This document shows, piece by piece, positions 1 through 9,089 of a DNA stretch of 51,876 nucleotides. Below the pieces are notes generated by a model. That model was not told the origin of the DNA. It searched no databases and saw nothing but the letters and a program-made list of their open reading frames with translations. The stretch is from an uncultured Lentisphaeria bacterium (GTDB taxonomy: Bacteria; Verrucomicrobiota; Lentisphaeria; Oligosphaerales; Oligosphaeraceae). The stretch spans positions 1-51,876 of the forward strand of contig CAKUJM010000019.1 in assembly GCA_934661755.1 (NCBI GenBank), written 5' to 3'. The translations under genes were made by a program, and so were the position numbers. Position 1 is the stretch's first letter. The number at the start of each line of letters is the position of its first letter.

Positions 1-90
1 ATGTTGTAAACAGGCTTTGTCATTGACAACACACATGCACCGGCCAAGTCCACTCACGGCACCAGTCCCTCAGCCCCCCCCCCCCGGGGT

Positions 91-148
91 AGCAAGGGCG
101 TCTCGCCCTTGGACAAGGGGGGAGCAAGGGCGTCCCGCCCTTGGACAA
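91..148. repeat. Two tandem 26-bp palindromic repeat units
   Basis: Units at 91-116 and 123-148 differ at one base (TCT versus TCC in the loop). Each has a 7-bp stem AAGGGCG/CGCCCTT separated by 3 bases. A tandem pair of short GC-rich hairpins is typical of REP-like intergenic repeats. No function is visible. Confidence 0.7.
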
Positions 149-613
149 TTATGTTGTTGCAACAAAGCGCGTTCTTCAAACTATGCATGGACGCACGTCA
201 AGACCGACGCCAACCCCTCCGGCGCTGTCGCGCCACCTCCCCTTGCAGGGGAGGCTTTTCCTGTCGTGAAAACTGGAGCGCGGTCTTTTTACGGCCATGC
301 ACGACGGCACGTCATGACCGGCGCCACCCCCCCCCAGCCGCATCCCAAAAGCTCCAAAAGCCCCCATCCGCCCTCGTTCCCTCGCGCGCGCGCGTTAGCC
401 TTATAGGTGGGCCATATATCCCCCGCCCGACCACCCAGCCTTAAGCTAACCGCCCCGCACGGCATTGCCAGCCGCAAGCGCCATAATCCCCAAAAGTGTG
501 CGATTGGCAGACACTTTACAAACGAGTTGTTACTGACGTCTGTCCTGCCTGACCGCGCTACCGGCCTCCGCGATATTTTAGCGAAAAATTACATTTTGTT
601 ATGGTATTGTTCA

Positions 614-642
614 TTGGTCAATCATCTGACATTTAGTATAAT
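614..642 (+). promoter_or_regulatory. Sigma-70-type promoter of the first pseudopilin gene
   Basis: A -35-like TTGGTC at 614-619 and a consensus TATAAT at 637-642 are separated by exactly 17 bases within an AT-rich stretch. It lies about 118 bases upstream of the chosen ATG at 760, leaving a 5' leader of roughly 110 bases. Prediction from sequence alone. Confidence 0.55.
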
Positions 643-759
643 GTTTGCAAAGTTACAGTGAAGCTGTGCAATTTGATGACTTGTTTTGGATATGAATTAC
701 AGCAACAGGAGACAAAACATGACATTTACCCCCCCCGTATGCTTTACAGGAGACAAAAC

Positions 760-1503
760 ATGACATACCATTCCCAAAAACAGAACTGGACCTTCACCCT
801 GATTGAGTTGCTGGTGGTCATTGCGATCATCGCGATTTTGGCATCGATGCTGTTGCCGGCCTTGGGCAAGGCCAGGCAGAAGGCCCAGGCCATCACCTGT
901 GTCAGCAACATGAAGCAGATCGCCCTTGGCATTTTCATGTACGTGGACGGCAACAATGACATGCTTCCGATTGCCGACCCCTGGGGCAGCTTCATCGACA
1001 ACCTTTCGGAATTTCTCCCCAACAAGAACGACTACAATCCGGAGAGCAACCGGTTGCTGGTGCCCCCGGGCACCAAGTCGCTGTCGATTTGCCCTTCGGT
1101 AAGCCGCGTGCTGGCGGGGGTGAAATATTACACCACCTCCTACCAGGCCTACGCCCACCCGCATCAATATGCGAGCTGGTCGGCGTCATTGACGCAGCAT
1201 CTCTGGGTATTTTTCAACCGTGACAGCCAGTGGGTGTATTCCTTTCCGCTTGTCAGGATGCGCGCCAGCTCCGCGCTCTTCGGCGAAAAGAATTATGTGA
1301 GCATGGACGCGGCCTATGGCGGCCGGGCCTACGTCGACTACCTGTTCACCAATGCAAGCGGCAATCTTGCGGGATTTTACTCTCCGGCATGGAATCACAA
1401 CAGCTGCACCAATGTCGCCTTCGCGGACGGCCATGTTTCCACCTACAAGTTCAGGGGCGAAGGCAACGAGCTGATCGAGTCGGAATTTGGCGAAGTCCAG
1501 TGA
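760..1503 (+). CDS. Type IV pilin-like (pseudopilin) protein, H-X9-DG family
   Basis: The 247-residue protein starts with a short basic leader, then a prepilin site before Phe12 with Glu16 (the conserved +5 Glu) and a hydrophobic helix to about residue 37. Near the C-terminus it has His213, nine residues, then Asp223-Gly224, the H-X9-DG signature found in pseudopilin-like proteins of Planctomycetes, Verrucomicrobia and Lentisphaerota. It is expected to be inserted in the inner membrane and processed by a prepilin peptidase; its exact role is unknown, and surface substrate capture near glycosidase genes is an inference. ATG 760 was chosen because AGGAG lies at 748-752. An earlier in-frame start at 658 has no such site. 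A second copy of the string GGAGACAAAACATGACA lies about 41 bases upstream, but its ATG (719) is out of frame. Confidence 0.9.
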   Translation: MTYHSQKQNWTFTLIELLVVIAIIAILASMLLPALGKARQKAQAITCVSNMKQIALGIFMYVDGNNDMLPIADPWGSFIDNLSEFLPNKNDYNPESNRLLVPPGTKSLSICPSVSRVLAGVKYYTTSYQAYAHPHQYASWSASLTQHLWVFFNRDSQWVYSFPLVRMRASSALFGEKNYVSMDAAYGGRAYVDYLFTNASGNLAGFYSPAWNHNSCTNVAFADGHVSTYKFRGEGNELIESEFGEVQ

Positions 1504-1562
1504 CGTGACGTGGCGTGATGTCGGCTTTTTGAAGCCCATTGAAAGGGGGAGAATGCAAAATT

Positions 1563-1682
1563 TCCCGTGCATCACGGGAGCAAATGTATATTAGGCCCGG
1601 TTTCGGATTCATTTCCGACATTCGGAACCGGGGCATTTCCCTCCCCTTCCCCACCCGGTCTTCCGGCGCATCATCCCGGAAG
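1563..1682 (+). promoter_or_regulatory. Structured leader with three stem-loops before the isomerase gene
   Basis: Three consecutive inverted repeats lie between the pseudopilin stop and the next gene. TCCCGTG/CACGGGA is at 1563-1579 (3-base loop). CCCGGTT/AACCGGG is at 1596-1602 and 1626-1632. CTTCCGG/CCGGAAG is at 1660-1682 (9-base loop), followed by GCCTTTTCC. The last could be a weak terminator for the pseudopilin gene or part of a regulatory leader. No known riboswitch class was recognised. Confidence 0.4.
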
Positions 1683-1714
1683 GCCTTTTCCTTGAAAATA
1701 AAGGAGCCTCCATC

Positions 1715-2563
1715 ATGCATTCCTATGCAATTTCCATCAACAACCGGGAAGCGGTCTGGCCATCATGGCAGAACGCGATCAGCCACGCCGAGATCCGCAA
1801 GATCGAGTATTCCGCCGACGATGACGACTTTGACGTTTTCCGTCATTGCGTCGAGGCGCTTGACTCCATGCAGCAGTCCGGTTCGCTGGAGGTGGCCAGC
1901 ATCCACATTCCATTCGGCCCATTTTCCTTCTGGACCCATGCCTCGACAGACGAAGCCGAAAGGCGAGAGGGGGTAAGGCGCATCCGCGAATTTCTGTCGA
2001 TCTGCCGTGTGCTCGGGTGCCGCAATTACACCATCCATGGCAGCGGCGAACCCATTGTCCCGGAGAACCGCAGCCAGGCCATGGCGTCGCTGCGCCGAAG
2101 CCTGCTGGAGCTTTCAGAGGACATGGGCCAGCTGGGCGCATCGCTCAATCTGGAGCTTCTTCCCCGCAGCTGCATCGGCAACACTCCGGAAGAGCTGCTC
2201 CAGGCGATGGACGGGATGCCGCAATCCATTGGCTTCTGCCTGGATGTCAACCACCTCTGCGGCGCGCCGGAACGCGTCCCCGCCGCCATCCCGCTTCTGG
2301 GAGAACGCCTCCGGAGCTTCCACATCTCGGACTATGATGGCGTGGATGAATGCCACTGGTTCCCCGGATTCGGAGTGCTGGACTGGCCGGCGATCATGGC
2401 GCAGATCAACAATCTCCCCCAGGAGTTGCTGTTGATCTTCGAGATCGGAAGGCTGAAGGCGGCGGAATGGCAGAACCGTGCGGTCTCCCCGGAAATCCAC
2501 TGCCACGACTGCGCGCTCACCGCCAGGCTGCTGGAAAATGGCCTTGGCCTCCTGCATCCATGA
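1715..2563 (+). CDS. Sugar phosphate isomerase/epimerase-like TIM barrel
   Basis: The 282-residue protein fits the xylose-isomerase-like/AP-endonuclease-2 TIM-barrel family in length and motif order. Visible metal-site candidates are the Glu in LNLELLPRS, the Asp in FCLDVNH, His and Asp in SFHISDYDG, and the late Glu in LIFEIGRL. Members isomerise or epimerise sugars or keto sugars in the cytoplasm; the substrate cannot be read from sequence. A good ribosome site (AAAGGAG) precedes ATG 1715. It is the first metabolic gene of a + strand run leading to a GH2-like enzyme and galactonate-type catabolic genes, so it probably handles a sugar released by those enzymes. Confidence 0.8.
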   Translation: MHSYAISINNREAVWPSWQNAISHAEIRKIEYSADDDDFDVFRHCVEALDSMQQSGSLEVASIHIPFGPFSFWTHASTDEAERREGVRRIREFLSICRVLGCRNYTIHGSGEPIVPENRSQAMASLRRSLLELSEDMGQLGASLNLELLPRSCIGNTPEELLQAMDGMPQSIGFCLDVNHLCGAPERVPAAIPLLGERLRSFHISDYDGVDECHWFPGFGVLDWPAIMAQINNLPQELLLIFEIGRLKAAEWQNRAVSPEIHCHDCALTARLLENGLGLLHP

Positions 2564-2594
2564 ATCTTCACCAGCCTGCACGGCTGACGACTCC

Positions 2595-5500
2595 ATGAAA
2601 ACAACACCCCTGCTCATGATCCTGTTTGCACTCGCGGCGCTGCCGATGGCGGCAATGGAAGTGCTTCAATTCCCCGATGCCCACAGCATCGAGTCGTTTC
2701 CGATCTGGCAGGGGAAATGCCGGCTCAGCCGCGACTATGCGCCGGGAGTCGCCCCGGACAGCGCGCTGCCGGGGTCGGTGAAATTCACCGCCGACGTCCC
2801 CGGGCAGCGGGACTGGGACATCCAGGTGGTGTTTCCGTCCAGCGGGGAAATCGTTTCCGGACAGCGCTATGAGCTGCGGCTCCGGCTGATGAGTCCGCAG
2901 AAACTGCAGTTTCCCATCATGGTCATGCAGGATTTCGACCCCTGGGCGAAGCTCGGCGCCGACGCCAGCGCCACCGTGGAGACCCGTCCGGGGAAATGGC
3001 AGACCGTGACCTTGTCCTTCATCGCCGACAAGGACTGCGACCGCGGGATCAGGGCCCCGGTGTTCTATCTGGGGACATTGCCCAAAGGCAGCGTCCTTTA
3101 TGTGGCGGAGATGCTTTTCGGCGACCCGGATGAATTGCCGGAGCCGCCGGCGGACGAGGCGGAGGATGAAGACGAGGAAGATGTCGAAGACGACGGCAAG
3201 GCGCACGCAACCTTCACCGTCAAGGACGATTTTGCCGTGGATAACCTTTCCGCCAAGAAGGACTGGAGCTATTCAGCCGCCTGGAAGCAGTCATTCGGCC
3301 AGCGGGAAAAGGTGTCGCTCTGCGGGATGTGGGATTTTGCACCGGCCAGGGGCGTCAAGGAGCCGCTGCCAGCCGCCGATGCGGAAGACTGGGCGAACTT
3401 CATCGTCCCCGGATACTGGCGGGGCGGCAACCTGACCAACTTCGTCCACACCGGCGACGGCAAAACCGTCACCACCTACCGGGGCGTACCGCTGGAGAAG
3501 ATCCGTTGCGCCTGGTATCGGCGCACAATTGACATCCCCAGCGCCTGGGAAGGTCGCAAGGTGATGCTCCGTTTCAACCAGATCAACCACGACGCCGAAA
3601 TCCTCGTCAACGGCCAACGTGCCGGCGGCACCAGCGACTTCACCGTCTTTCCGGTCTACTGGGGTGACGCGATGCGCGCCTGCGACCTGGACATTTCGCA
3701 GTTGATCCGCTATGGCCAGCAGAACGAGCTGGCAGTGCGGGTGAGCACCGCCAGCGGCCTGGACGAAAGGCGCAGCGGCATCGCCGGCTACGTCTATTTG
3801 GAGACCGCGCCGATGGAGAGCTTCGGATCGCCGGCCGTGTCCACGCAGGTCTCCCGCGGGACAATGCGAATCGACTTCAAGGGCAACGCCGTGCATGGCG
3901 GCCGGCTGTCCGTCACCATCCGGGACTGGAAGACCGGCGAAGCGGTCTACAAGCAGGAGATGCCATTTGCCGAATCCATCCAGCTTGACTACCTGCCTCC
4001 CAGGCTGTGGAGTCCGGACTCGCCGAACCTCTACTGGTGCGAGCTGGCGTTGGAGCGCGACGGCGTGACGATCGACGCGGCCCAAGTCCGCTTCGGCGCC
4101 TGCGAAGTCACGGTTAACGGCGGCGACTACTTCCTCAACGGCAGCAAGTTCGACCTGTATGCCGACACCGCCCTGGACCCCAACAACTATTGGACTTCCA
4201 ACTGGCGGACCAACGCCGACTACATCCGCAAGGAAGCGCGGGCAATGCGCGCCATGAACCTCAATGCCGTCTACTTCAGCGGCATGATGCCCAAGGAGCT
4301 GCTGGATGTCTACGACGAAGAAGGGATTCTGGCCATCGCCCATATCGCGTTCAACTACGACACCCATCTGAAGGACAGCGACCAGAAGATGCTGTCGCGC
4401 TTCCGCCGGCAGATTGCGACGATCAAGGGCATGGACCGATTCGACAACCACCCGTCGCACATCGGCTTTCTCTTTGACGTCTGGTTCAACTTCCATCCGG
4501 GGACGACCAATCCCGAATACATCGGCCTGAAGGCGGATGCCGCCAGCCATCCGGCCTTCGACCGCAACGGCGACATCGTCACCCGCACCGGCGGCGACCC
4601 CAACATCGCCGGCGGCGACCGCGGGGCGCGTCAGCGCCGTTTCCGGGAGATCGCCGCGTTGCTGAAGGAGAACTTCCCCGGCAAGCTGATGCTCACCGGG
4701 GCCTCCGGCGAGGCGGGCGACGCCTTCTCCACCCACTGCTACCACACCTGGGGGGCGCCCTTCGAGGAGCTCCGCGCCCTCTTCGGCCGCTACGCGCTGC
4801 AACGGGAACAGCCGATCTTCATCGGAGAATTCAACATTCCCTACCCAGGCAGCCTCTGCCCGCTGGATGTCTTCAATCCCCACGAAGCCCGGCCGCTGGC
4901 ATTGGAAAACTTCGCCCGCTACTCCGGCAACCGCGGCTACCGCTGGCGGCCATTCCACTGCCGCCGCCTGCTTCAGGATCTCGGCAACGACTCGCTGATG
5001 GGCAGCCGGATGGACCGGCTGGGCGACCTCCAGTTCTGGATTCCCAGCGACCTGTACAGCGCCCTCCTCACGTGCACCAACGAGACCATTGTCCCCGGTT
5101 GGCGCTTCTCCGGCGTCACCGGAATCGGATTCTTCGGCTTTGTCCAAAGCTACCACCTGCTGCTGGCAGGCTGTTCCCGCCAGAATCTGGACCGTCCGCT
5201 GCCGGACAACCTATCGGCGCCGGCATACACTCCGGAGCACATGGCATACGGCGCGTACCTGCCGCCATTCGACTGCCTTGGGGAGGGGCTGTTCCTGAAG
5301 CCGACGCTGTCGATGGCGTCCCATCTGCGCGTCACTGCACCGGTGCTGGCGGAGTTCATGGAGCCGGGAAAGGACCAATACGCACTTGATCATGCCTGGT
5401 TCGGCGGCGAAACGCTGAAGAAACAGCTGGTAGTCATCAACGACTCACCGGAGGAAAAGTCCCTGGTCTTCCGGATCACGCTTCGCAACGGCGACAACCG

Positions 5501-7478
5501 GGTGCTGCGTTCCGTGGAGCGCACCTGCACCGTCGCAGCGGGGGGGCGGTCGGAGCTGCCGGTGGAGTTCGAACTGCCGTTCACCGCCACCCGGGTCGAT
5601 GGCCGGCTGTCCGCCGAGAGCATCGGTCAGGATCCGCAGGTCACCGCGTCGCTCGACATCCAGTGGTTCCCGGAGGCGCCGCCGCTGAAGACCCGCCGTG
5701 CCATCTACCTATTCGACCCCGACGGCGGCGTCAAGCGGTATCTTTCCGCACAGAAAACGCCATTCACGCAGCTGCCATCCCTGGCCGCGCTTCCCGCAGG
5801 TCCGGGCATCCTCCTGGTCGGCCGCAAGGCGCTTTCTTCCGCCCATGACATCCCCGACTTCAACCAGCTGGCGGACAACGGCATGAACACCCTGATCCTG
5901 GAACAGCAGCTCGCAAGCTCCGCCGAGCTGATGCAGACCCGCACCCGCCATGCCTTCATCAACGCCGCCGCCCATCCGGCGCTGGCCGGTTTCCGGGACC
6001 CGGATTTCGCCAACTGGCGCGGCGGAATCTCGCTGGCCGACGCCTATGAGCACAACCCGCCGGGATACGGCTGGGCGGCCGCCGGCAACCGCAACATGCT
6101 GGCAAGCCATGTCTTCCGGCGCCCGTCGCATGGCAATTACCGTGCGCTGCTTTGCTCCGGATTCGACCTCTACCAGATACCGTTGCTGGAGTACTGCGGG
6201 CAAGGCGGCAGCTGGATCGCCTCCCAGTTGGAGCTGGTGCCGCGTCTGGGCGTGGATCCGGTGGCGACCACGCTGTTCCACCAGCTGGTGTCCTATCTGG
6301 ACCAGCGCGGCGCCGCCGAGGGCGAAGTGCTCTTCTTCGGCGGGGAAAAGGGCATGGCGCTGCTGGACAAAATGCAAGTCGCGTACACGCCGACGGCATT
6401 GCTGGACGCGCAGTCGCTGGAAAATGCGCGGGTGGTCCTGATTTCCGACCCCGATTTCGGCAGCCTCCGCGACCAGGCCATCGCGCTGACCCGGTTTGTC
6501 TACCGTGGCGGGCAGCTGTTCTACATCCATGCGGGAGACCAGTTCGAGTCAACCTGGCTGCCATTCCCCCTGAAGCTCAAAAAAGCGACAGCGCGGCAGG
6601 CATTGCATAACGTCGACCGCCCTGACAGCTTCTGGCGTTGCGGCTGGGATGACAACGACCTCTACTGGCATGACGAATTCACCCTGCCGGCCTTCGACGA
6701 CATTCCGGAGCAGGCCAACGCCTTCTCCCCCGGGGTTGTGGTGGACCTCCCCCACGGCGCCGGACGCTTCACGCTGATATCCATCACCCCGGAACTCTTC
6801 GGAGACACCCCCGCCTGCGGAAAAACCTGCCGACTTCTCTGCGCCATCCTCTCCGGCGCCGGCGTGGCCATCCGCAATGACGGCGCCGCCTTCGCCGTCC
6901 GGGCGGGGGAAAGCCACCGCCTCGACCTGGCCGACTTCAACTGGAGCTTCGCCCTCGACCCGGATGACATCGGCCTTTCAGAGAAGGTCGAGACCGGGGA
7001 AAACGGCACCCTCGAATGGCAAAGCGGTCTTGTCGGCGATGGCGCGGAGGTGAAGCTCGGCGTCGCCTTTGAGCAGTTCCTGCGCAGGGAATACGACGGG
7101 CATGTCTGGTATCGCCTGAAATTCCCGCTGCCGCCGGAGCTGGAGAATCTCCAGAAGTGCTATTTGTCCATCGGCGCGATCGACGACTTCGACTGGGCGT
7201 ATGTCAACGGCAAGCTGGTGGGCCATACCGGCCGGGAGACGCCGTCATGGTGGCAGGCGCCGCGGCTGTACGAGATCCCCGGCGGCCTCCTGAAACCGGG
7301 CGAGAACGTGATTGCCATCCGCGTGCTGGACGAAAAGGGCGAAGGCGGCATCATGCTGCCAATGGTGCTGGGCAACCAGCCGGTCGTCAAAGGCAAGTCG
7401 AACGGCTGGCAGACTCCCTATCCGAATGGCAGCAGCCGCGATTACCATCTCAACCCGGACATCGTCCGGCAGTATTGA
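2595..7478 (+). CDS. Secreted giant glycoside hydrolase family 2-like protein
   Basis: Starting at ATG 2595, the 1,627-residue protein has a clear signal peptide (about residues 1-20). The open frame extends upstream to 2478, but that extension overlaps the previous gene and would bury the signal. Order: N-terminal carbohydrate-binding-like beta domain, an acidic linker rich in Glu/Asp near 185-200, a GH2-type sugar-binding jelly roll and Ig-like domain (about 240-560), a TIM barrel (about 560-900), and further beta domains ending in a galactose-binding-like module near 1510-1600. Glu745 in FIGEFNIPY matches the GH2 nucleophile. The usual Asn-Glu acid/base motif after HPS is replaced by GFLFDVW (Asp628), so activity may differ. 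It probably acts outside the cytoplasm on a galactose- or glucuronate-type glycan. No strong ribosome site is visible. Confidence 0.75.
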   Translation: MKTTPLLMILFALAALPMAAMEVLQFPDAHSIESFPIWQGKCRLSRDYAPGVAPDSALPGSVKFTADVPGQRDWDIQVVFPSSGEIVSGQRYELRLRLMSPQKLQFPIMVMQDFDPWAKLGADASATVETRPGKWQTVTLSFIADKDCDRGIRAPVFYLGTLPKGSVLYVAEMLFGDPDELPEPPADEAEDEDEEDVEDDGKAHATFTVKDDFAVDNLSAKKDWSYSAAWKQSFGQREKVSLCGMWDFAPARGVKEPLPAADAEDWANFIVPGYWRGGNLTNFVHTGDGKTVTTYRGVPLEKIRCAWYRRTIDIPSAWEGRKVMLRFNQINHDAEILVNGQRAGGTSDFTVFPVYWGDAMRACDLDISQLIRYGQQNELAVRVSTASGLDERRSGIAGYVYLETAPMESFGSPAVSTQVSRGTMRIDFKGNAVHGGRLSVTIRDWKTGEAVYKQEMPFAESIQLDYLPPRLWSPDSPNLYWCELALERDGVTIDAAQVRFGACEVTVNGGDYFLNGSKFDLYADTALDPNNYWTSNWRTNADYIRKEARAMRAMNLNAVYFSGMMPKELLDVYDEEGILAIAHIAFNYDTHLKDSDQKMLSRFRRQIATIKGMDRFDNHPSHIGFLFDVWFNFHPGTTNPEYIGLKADAASHPAFDRNGDIVTRTGGDPNIAGGDRGARQRRFREIAALLKENFPGKLMLTGASGEAGDAFSTHCYHTWGAPFEELRALFGRYALQREQPIFIGEFNIPYPGSLCPLDVFNPHEARPLALENFARYSGNRGYRWRPFHCRRLLQDLGNDSLMGSRMDRLGDLQFWIPSDLYSALLTCTNETIVPGWRFSGVTGIGFFGFVQSYHLLLAGCSRQNLDRPLPDNLSAPAYTPEHMAYGAYLPPFDCLGEGLFLKPTLSMASHLRVTAPVLAEFMEPGKDQYALDHAWFGGETLKKQLVVINDSPEEKSLVFRITLRNGDNRVLRSVERTCTVAAGGRSELPVEFELPFTATRVDGRLSAESIGQDPQVTASLDIQWFPEAPPLKTRRAIYLFDPDGGVKRYLSAQKTPFTQLPSLAALPAGPGILLVGRKALSSAHDIPDFNQLADNGMNTLILEQQLASSAELMQTRTRHAFINAAAHPALAGFRDPDFANWRGGISLADAYEHNPPGYGWAAAGNRNMLASHVFRRPSHGNYRALLCSGFDLYQIPLLEYCGQGGSWIASQLELVPRLGVDPVATTLFHQLVSYLDQRGAAEGEVLFFGGEKGMALLDKMQVAYTPTALLDAQSLENARVVLISDPDFGSLRDQAIALTRFVYRGGQLFYIHAGDQFESTWLPFPLKLKKATARQALHNVDRPDSFWRCGWDDNDLYWHDEFTLPAFDDIPEQANAFSPGVVVDLPHGAGRFTLISITPELFGDTPACGKTCRLLCAILSGAGVAIRNDGAAFAVRAGESHRLDLADFNWSFALDPDDIGLSEKVETGENGTLEWQSGLVGDGAEVKLGVAFEQFLRREYDGHVWYRLKFPLPPELENLQKCYLSIGAIDDFDWAYVNGKLVGHTGRETPSWWQAPRLYEIPGGLLKPGENVIAIRVLDEKGEGGIMLPMVLGNQPVVKGKSNGWQTPYPNGSSRDYHLNPDIVRQY

Positions 7479-7552
7479 CGGGGGCGGCGGCGCGTTTTCC
7501 GTTCCCGGCCTACGCAACCTGCACTGCCTGCAACATCATACACACACATCCC

Positions 7553-8986
7553 ATGGAACGACTGATCAGAATCGGAAAGGTCAAGGCCTTTTCATCCCTG
7601 GAAATTGACCATTCCCGCATCGGCATCGGCTTCGAGAAGCTGGACCGCGGGGTTTTTGATCCGGAAAAGGCCTACGACAAGGTGGCGGCCACCGGCGCCA
7701 AGTGGGCGCGGATTCAATCCGGCTGGGCAAGGACAGAAAAGGAAAAGGGTATCTATTCCTTCGAGTGGCTTGACCGGATTGTGGACAATCTGGTCCGGCG
7801 CGGAATGCAGCCGTGGATCTGCCTATGCTACGGCAATGGCCTGTATGACGAGGAGGCCGCGAAGATCTACGGTGCAGTTGGCCATCCCCCGCGGACGGAG
7901 GAGCAGTACCGTGCATGGTGCCGGTACGTCACCGCCGTCGTCTCCCGCTACCGGGGGAAGGTGCGGTGGTACGAGGTCTGGAATGAGCCCGATGGCATCT
8001 GGTGCTGGAAAACCGGCCCGAACGGCACTGACTACGGCCATCTGGTGCTGCGCACCGCCGAAGCGATCCGGGCTGCGGATCCGGACGCCAGGGTCATTGG
8101 CGGCAGCCAGTGCCTGTTCGGCCTGGCGTGGCTGCACGATGTCCTGGAAACGGGTGCCGGAATGGCGATGGACGCCTTCTCCTATCACAACTATGCGGAG
8201 GATGAGCGCGGACTGCCCGCGCTGGTGGCAGGCAGCAAGGCGCTGCTTCGCCAATACAATCCGTCGATCCGGCTGATCCAGGGCGAGACCGGCACCCAGT
8301 CCCGGTCCGGCGGCGCCGGCGCCCTGAATCCAGGCGCGTGGACCCCGCTTCGCCAGGCCAAGTACATGGCGCGGCATACGGTTACGGATTTCATGAGCGA
8401 CATCATGTTCAATTCCTACTTCTCCTGCATGGACATGTGTGAGGCGCTCGACGGCATAGTCGGCAAGCCATCCACCTGGAAGGACTATGGCTATTTCGGC
8501 ATCCTGGCGGCCGATTTCGATGAAAACGGCGTCGCCAGCGGCAATTACACGCCGAAGCTGTCATACCGCACCTTCCAGGTGCTCTGCTCGGTATTCCAAG
8601 GCGATTTTGAGAAGGTCGACCTGCCATTGAACTTCCGCCCCCATTCCGCCTCGCCCCGGGCGATGTACCGGAAGGAGCCGGAAAGCGCGGAGATGATGTT
8701 CGCCGGTTTCCAGAATGCCGGCGGCAAGGCACTGGCCTACTGGAAGCCGGTGGACCTGCTGCGCGAAACCTATGAGGGCACCTGCACCATCCACACCTGC
8801 ATGGCCGACAAGGTCCGGATAGTGGATCTCCTGGACGGATCCGTCTACGAGCTGCCGCCGGAGATGGACGGCATCCACGACGGCGCGCTCTACAAGGGCT
8901 CCCGCGAATTCCTGCATCTGCCGCTGATGGATTATCCGTTGCTGCTTGCCTTCGGCGACTTTTGTTCCATCGAAAATACCCCCTGA
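7553..8986 (+). CDS. Clan GH-A glycosidase, GH39-like
   Basis: This 477-residue protein has no signal peptide, so it is probably cytoplasmic. WYEVWNEPDG carries the acid/base Glu145 and LIQGETG the nucleophile Glu245, about 100 residues apart as in retaining clan GH-A enzymes; the overall pattern resembles GH39 (xylosidase/iduronidase-type). The frame is open back to 7157 inside the GH2-like gene, but ATG 7553 is the first sensible start after that gene ends at 7478. No Shine-Dalgarno sequence is obvious. It likely hydrolyses oligosaccharides imported after the secreted GH2-like enzyme acts. Substrate and exact family are uncertain. Confidence 0.75.
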   Translation: MERLIRIGKVKAFSSLEIDHSRIGIGFEKLDRGVFDPEKAYDKVAATGAKWARIQSGWARTEKEKGIYSFEWLDRIVDNLVRRGMQPWICLCYGNGLYDEEAAKIYGAVGHPPRTEEQYRAWCRYVTAVVSRYRGKVRWYEVWNEPDGIWCWKTGPNGTDYGHLVLRTAEAIRAADPDARVIGGSQCLFGLAWLHDVLETGAGMAMDAFSYHNYAEDERGLPALVAGSKALLRQYNPSIRLIQGETGTQSRSGGAGALNPGAWTPLRQAKYMARHTVTDFMSDIMFNSYFSCMDMCEALDGIVGKPSTWKDYGYFGILAADFDENGVASGNYTPKLSYRTFQVLCSVFQGDFEKVDLPLNFRPHSASPRAMYRKEPESAEMMFAGFQNAGGKALAYWKPVDLLRETYEGTCTIHTCMADKVRIVDLLDGSVYELPPEMDGIHDGALYKGSREFLHLPLMDYPLLLAFGDFCSIENTP

Positions 8987-9024
8987 TCCGCAGGCATCCG
9001 CAGTCATCCGCAGTCATCCGCAGG
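8985..9024. repeat. Four tandem 10-bp repeats
   Basis: The unit CATCCGCAGT is repeated four times with small changes, directly after the stop codon at 8984-8986. Exact spacing of 10 bases would place every copy on nearly the same DNA face. It could be a slippage product or a protein-binding array upstream of the dehydratase gene. Confidence 0.75.
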
Positions 9025-9089
9025 CCGGCTGTGGCCAAAGGCGCATTACATTATGCGCGTCACCCGCAACCGTCCTGCAATCGCCTCAC

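Larger units (their letters stand above)
1..759. other. Non-coding leader region with hairpins
   Basis: No convincing gene is seen in the first 759 bases; the short open frames are GC-rich frame shadows without ribosome sites. The stretch has a C-run near 74-85, two near-identical palindromic units at 91-148, a perfect 8-bp stem at 236-254 (CCTCCCCT-TGC-AGGGGAGG), alternating CG dinucleotides around 386-396, and an AT-rich promoter-like segment from about 560 to 660. It probably is the intergenic region and 5' leader of the pseudopilin gene that follows. Confidence 0.6.

Noticed and set aside
407..661. 84-codon open frame before the first pseudopilin
   Set aside because: No ribosome site, mixed composition, and it overlaps the predicted promoter.
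3291..5156. Minus-strand open frame of 621 codons
   Set aside because: Antisense shadow of the GH2-like gene, low-complexity Gly/Ala/Val/Arg composition, no motif.
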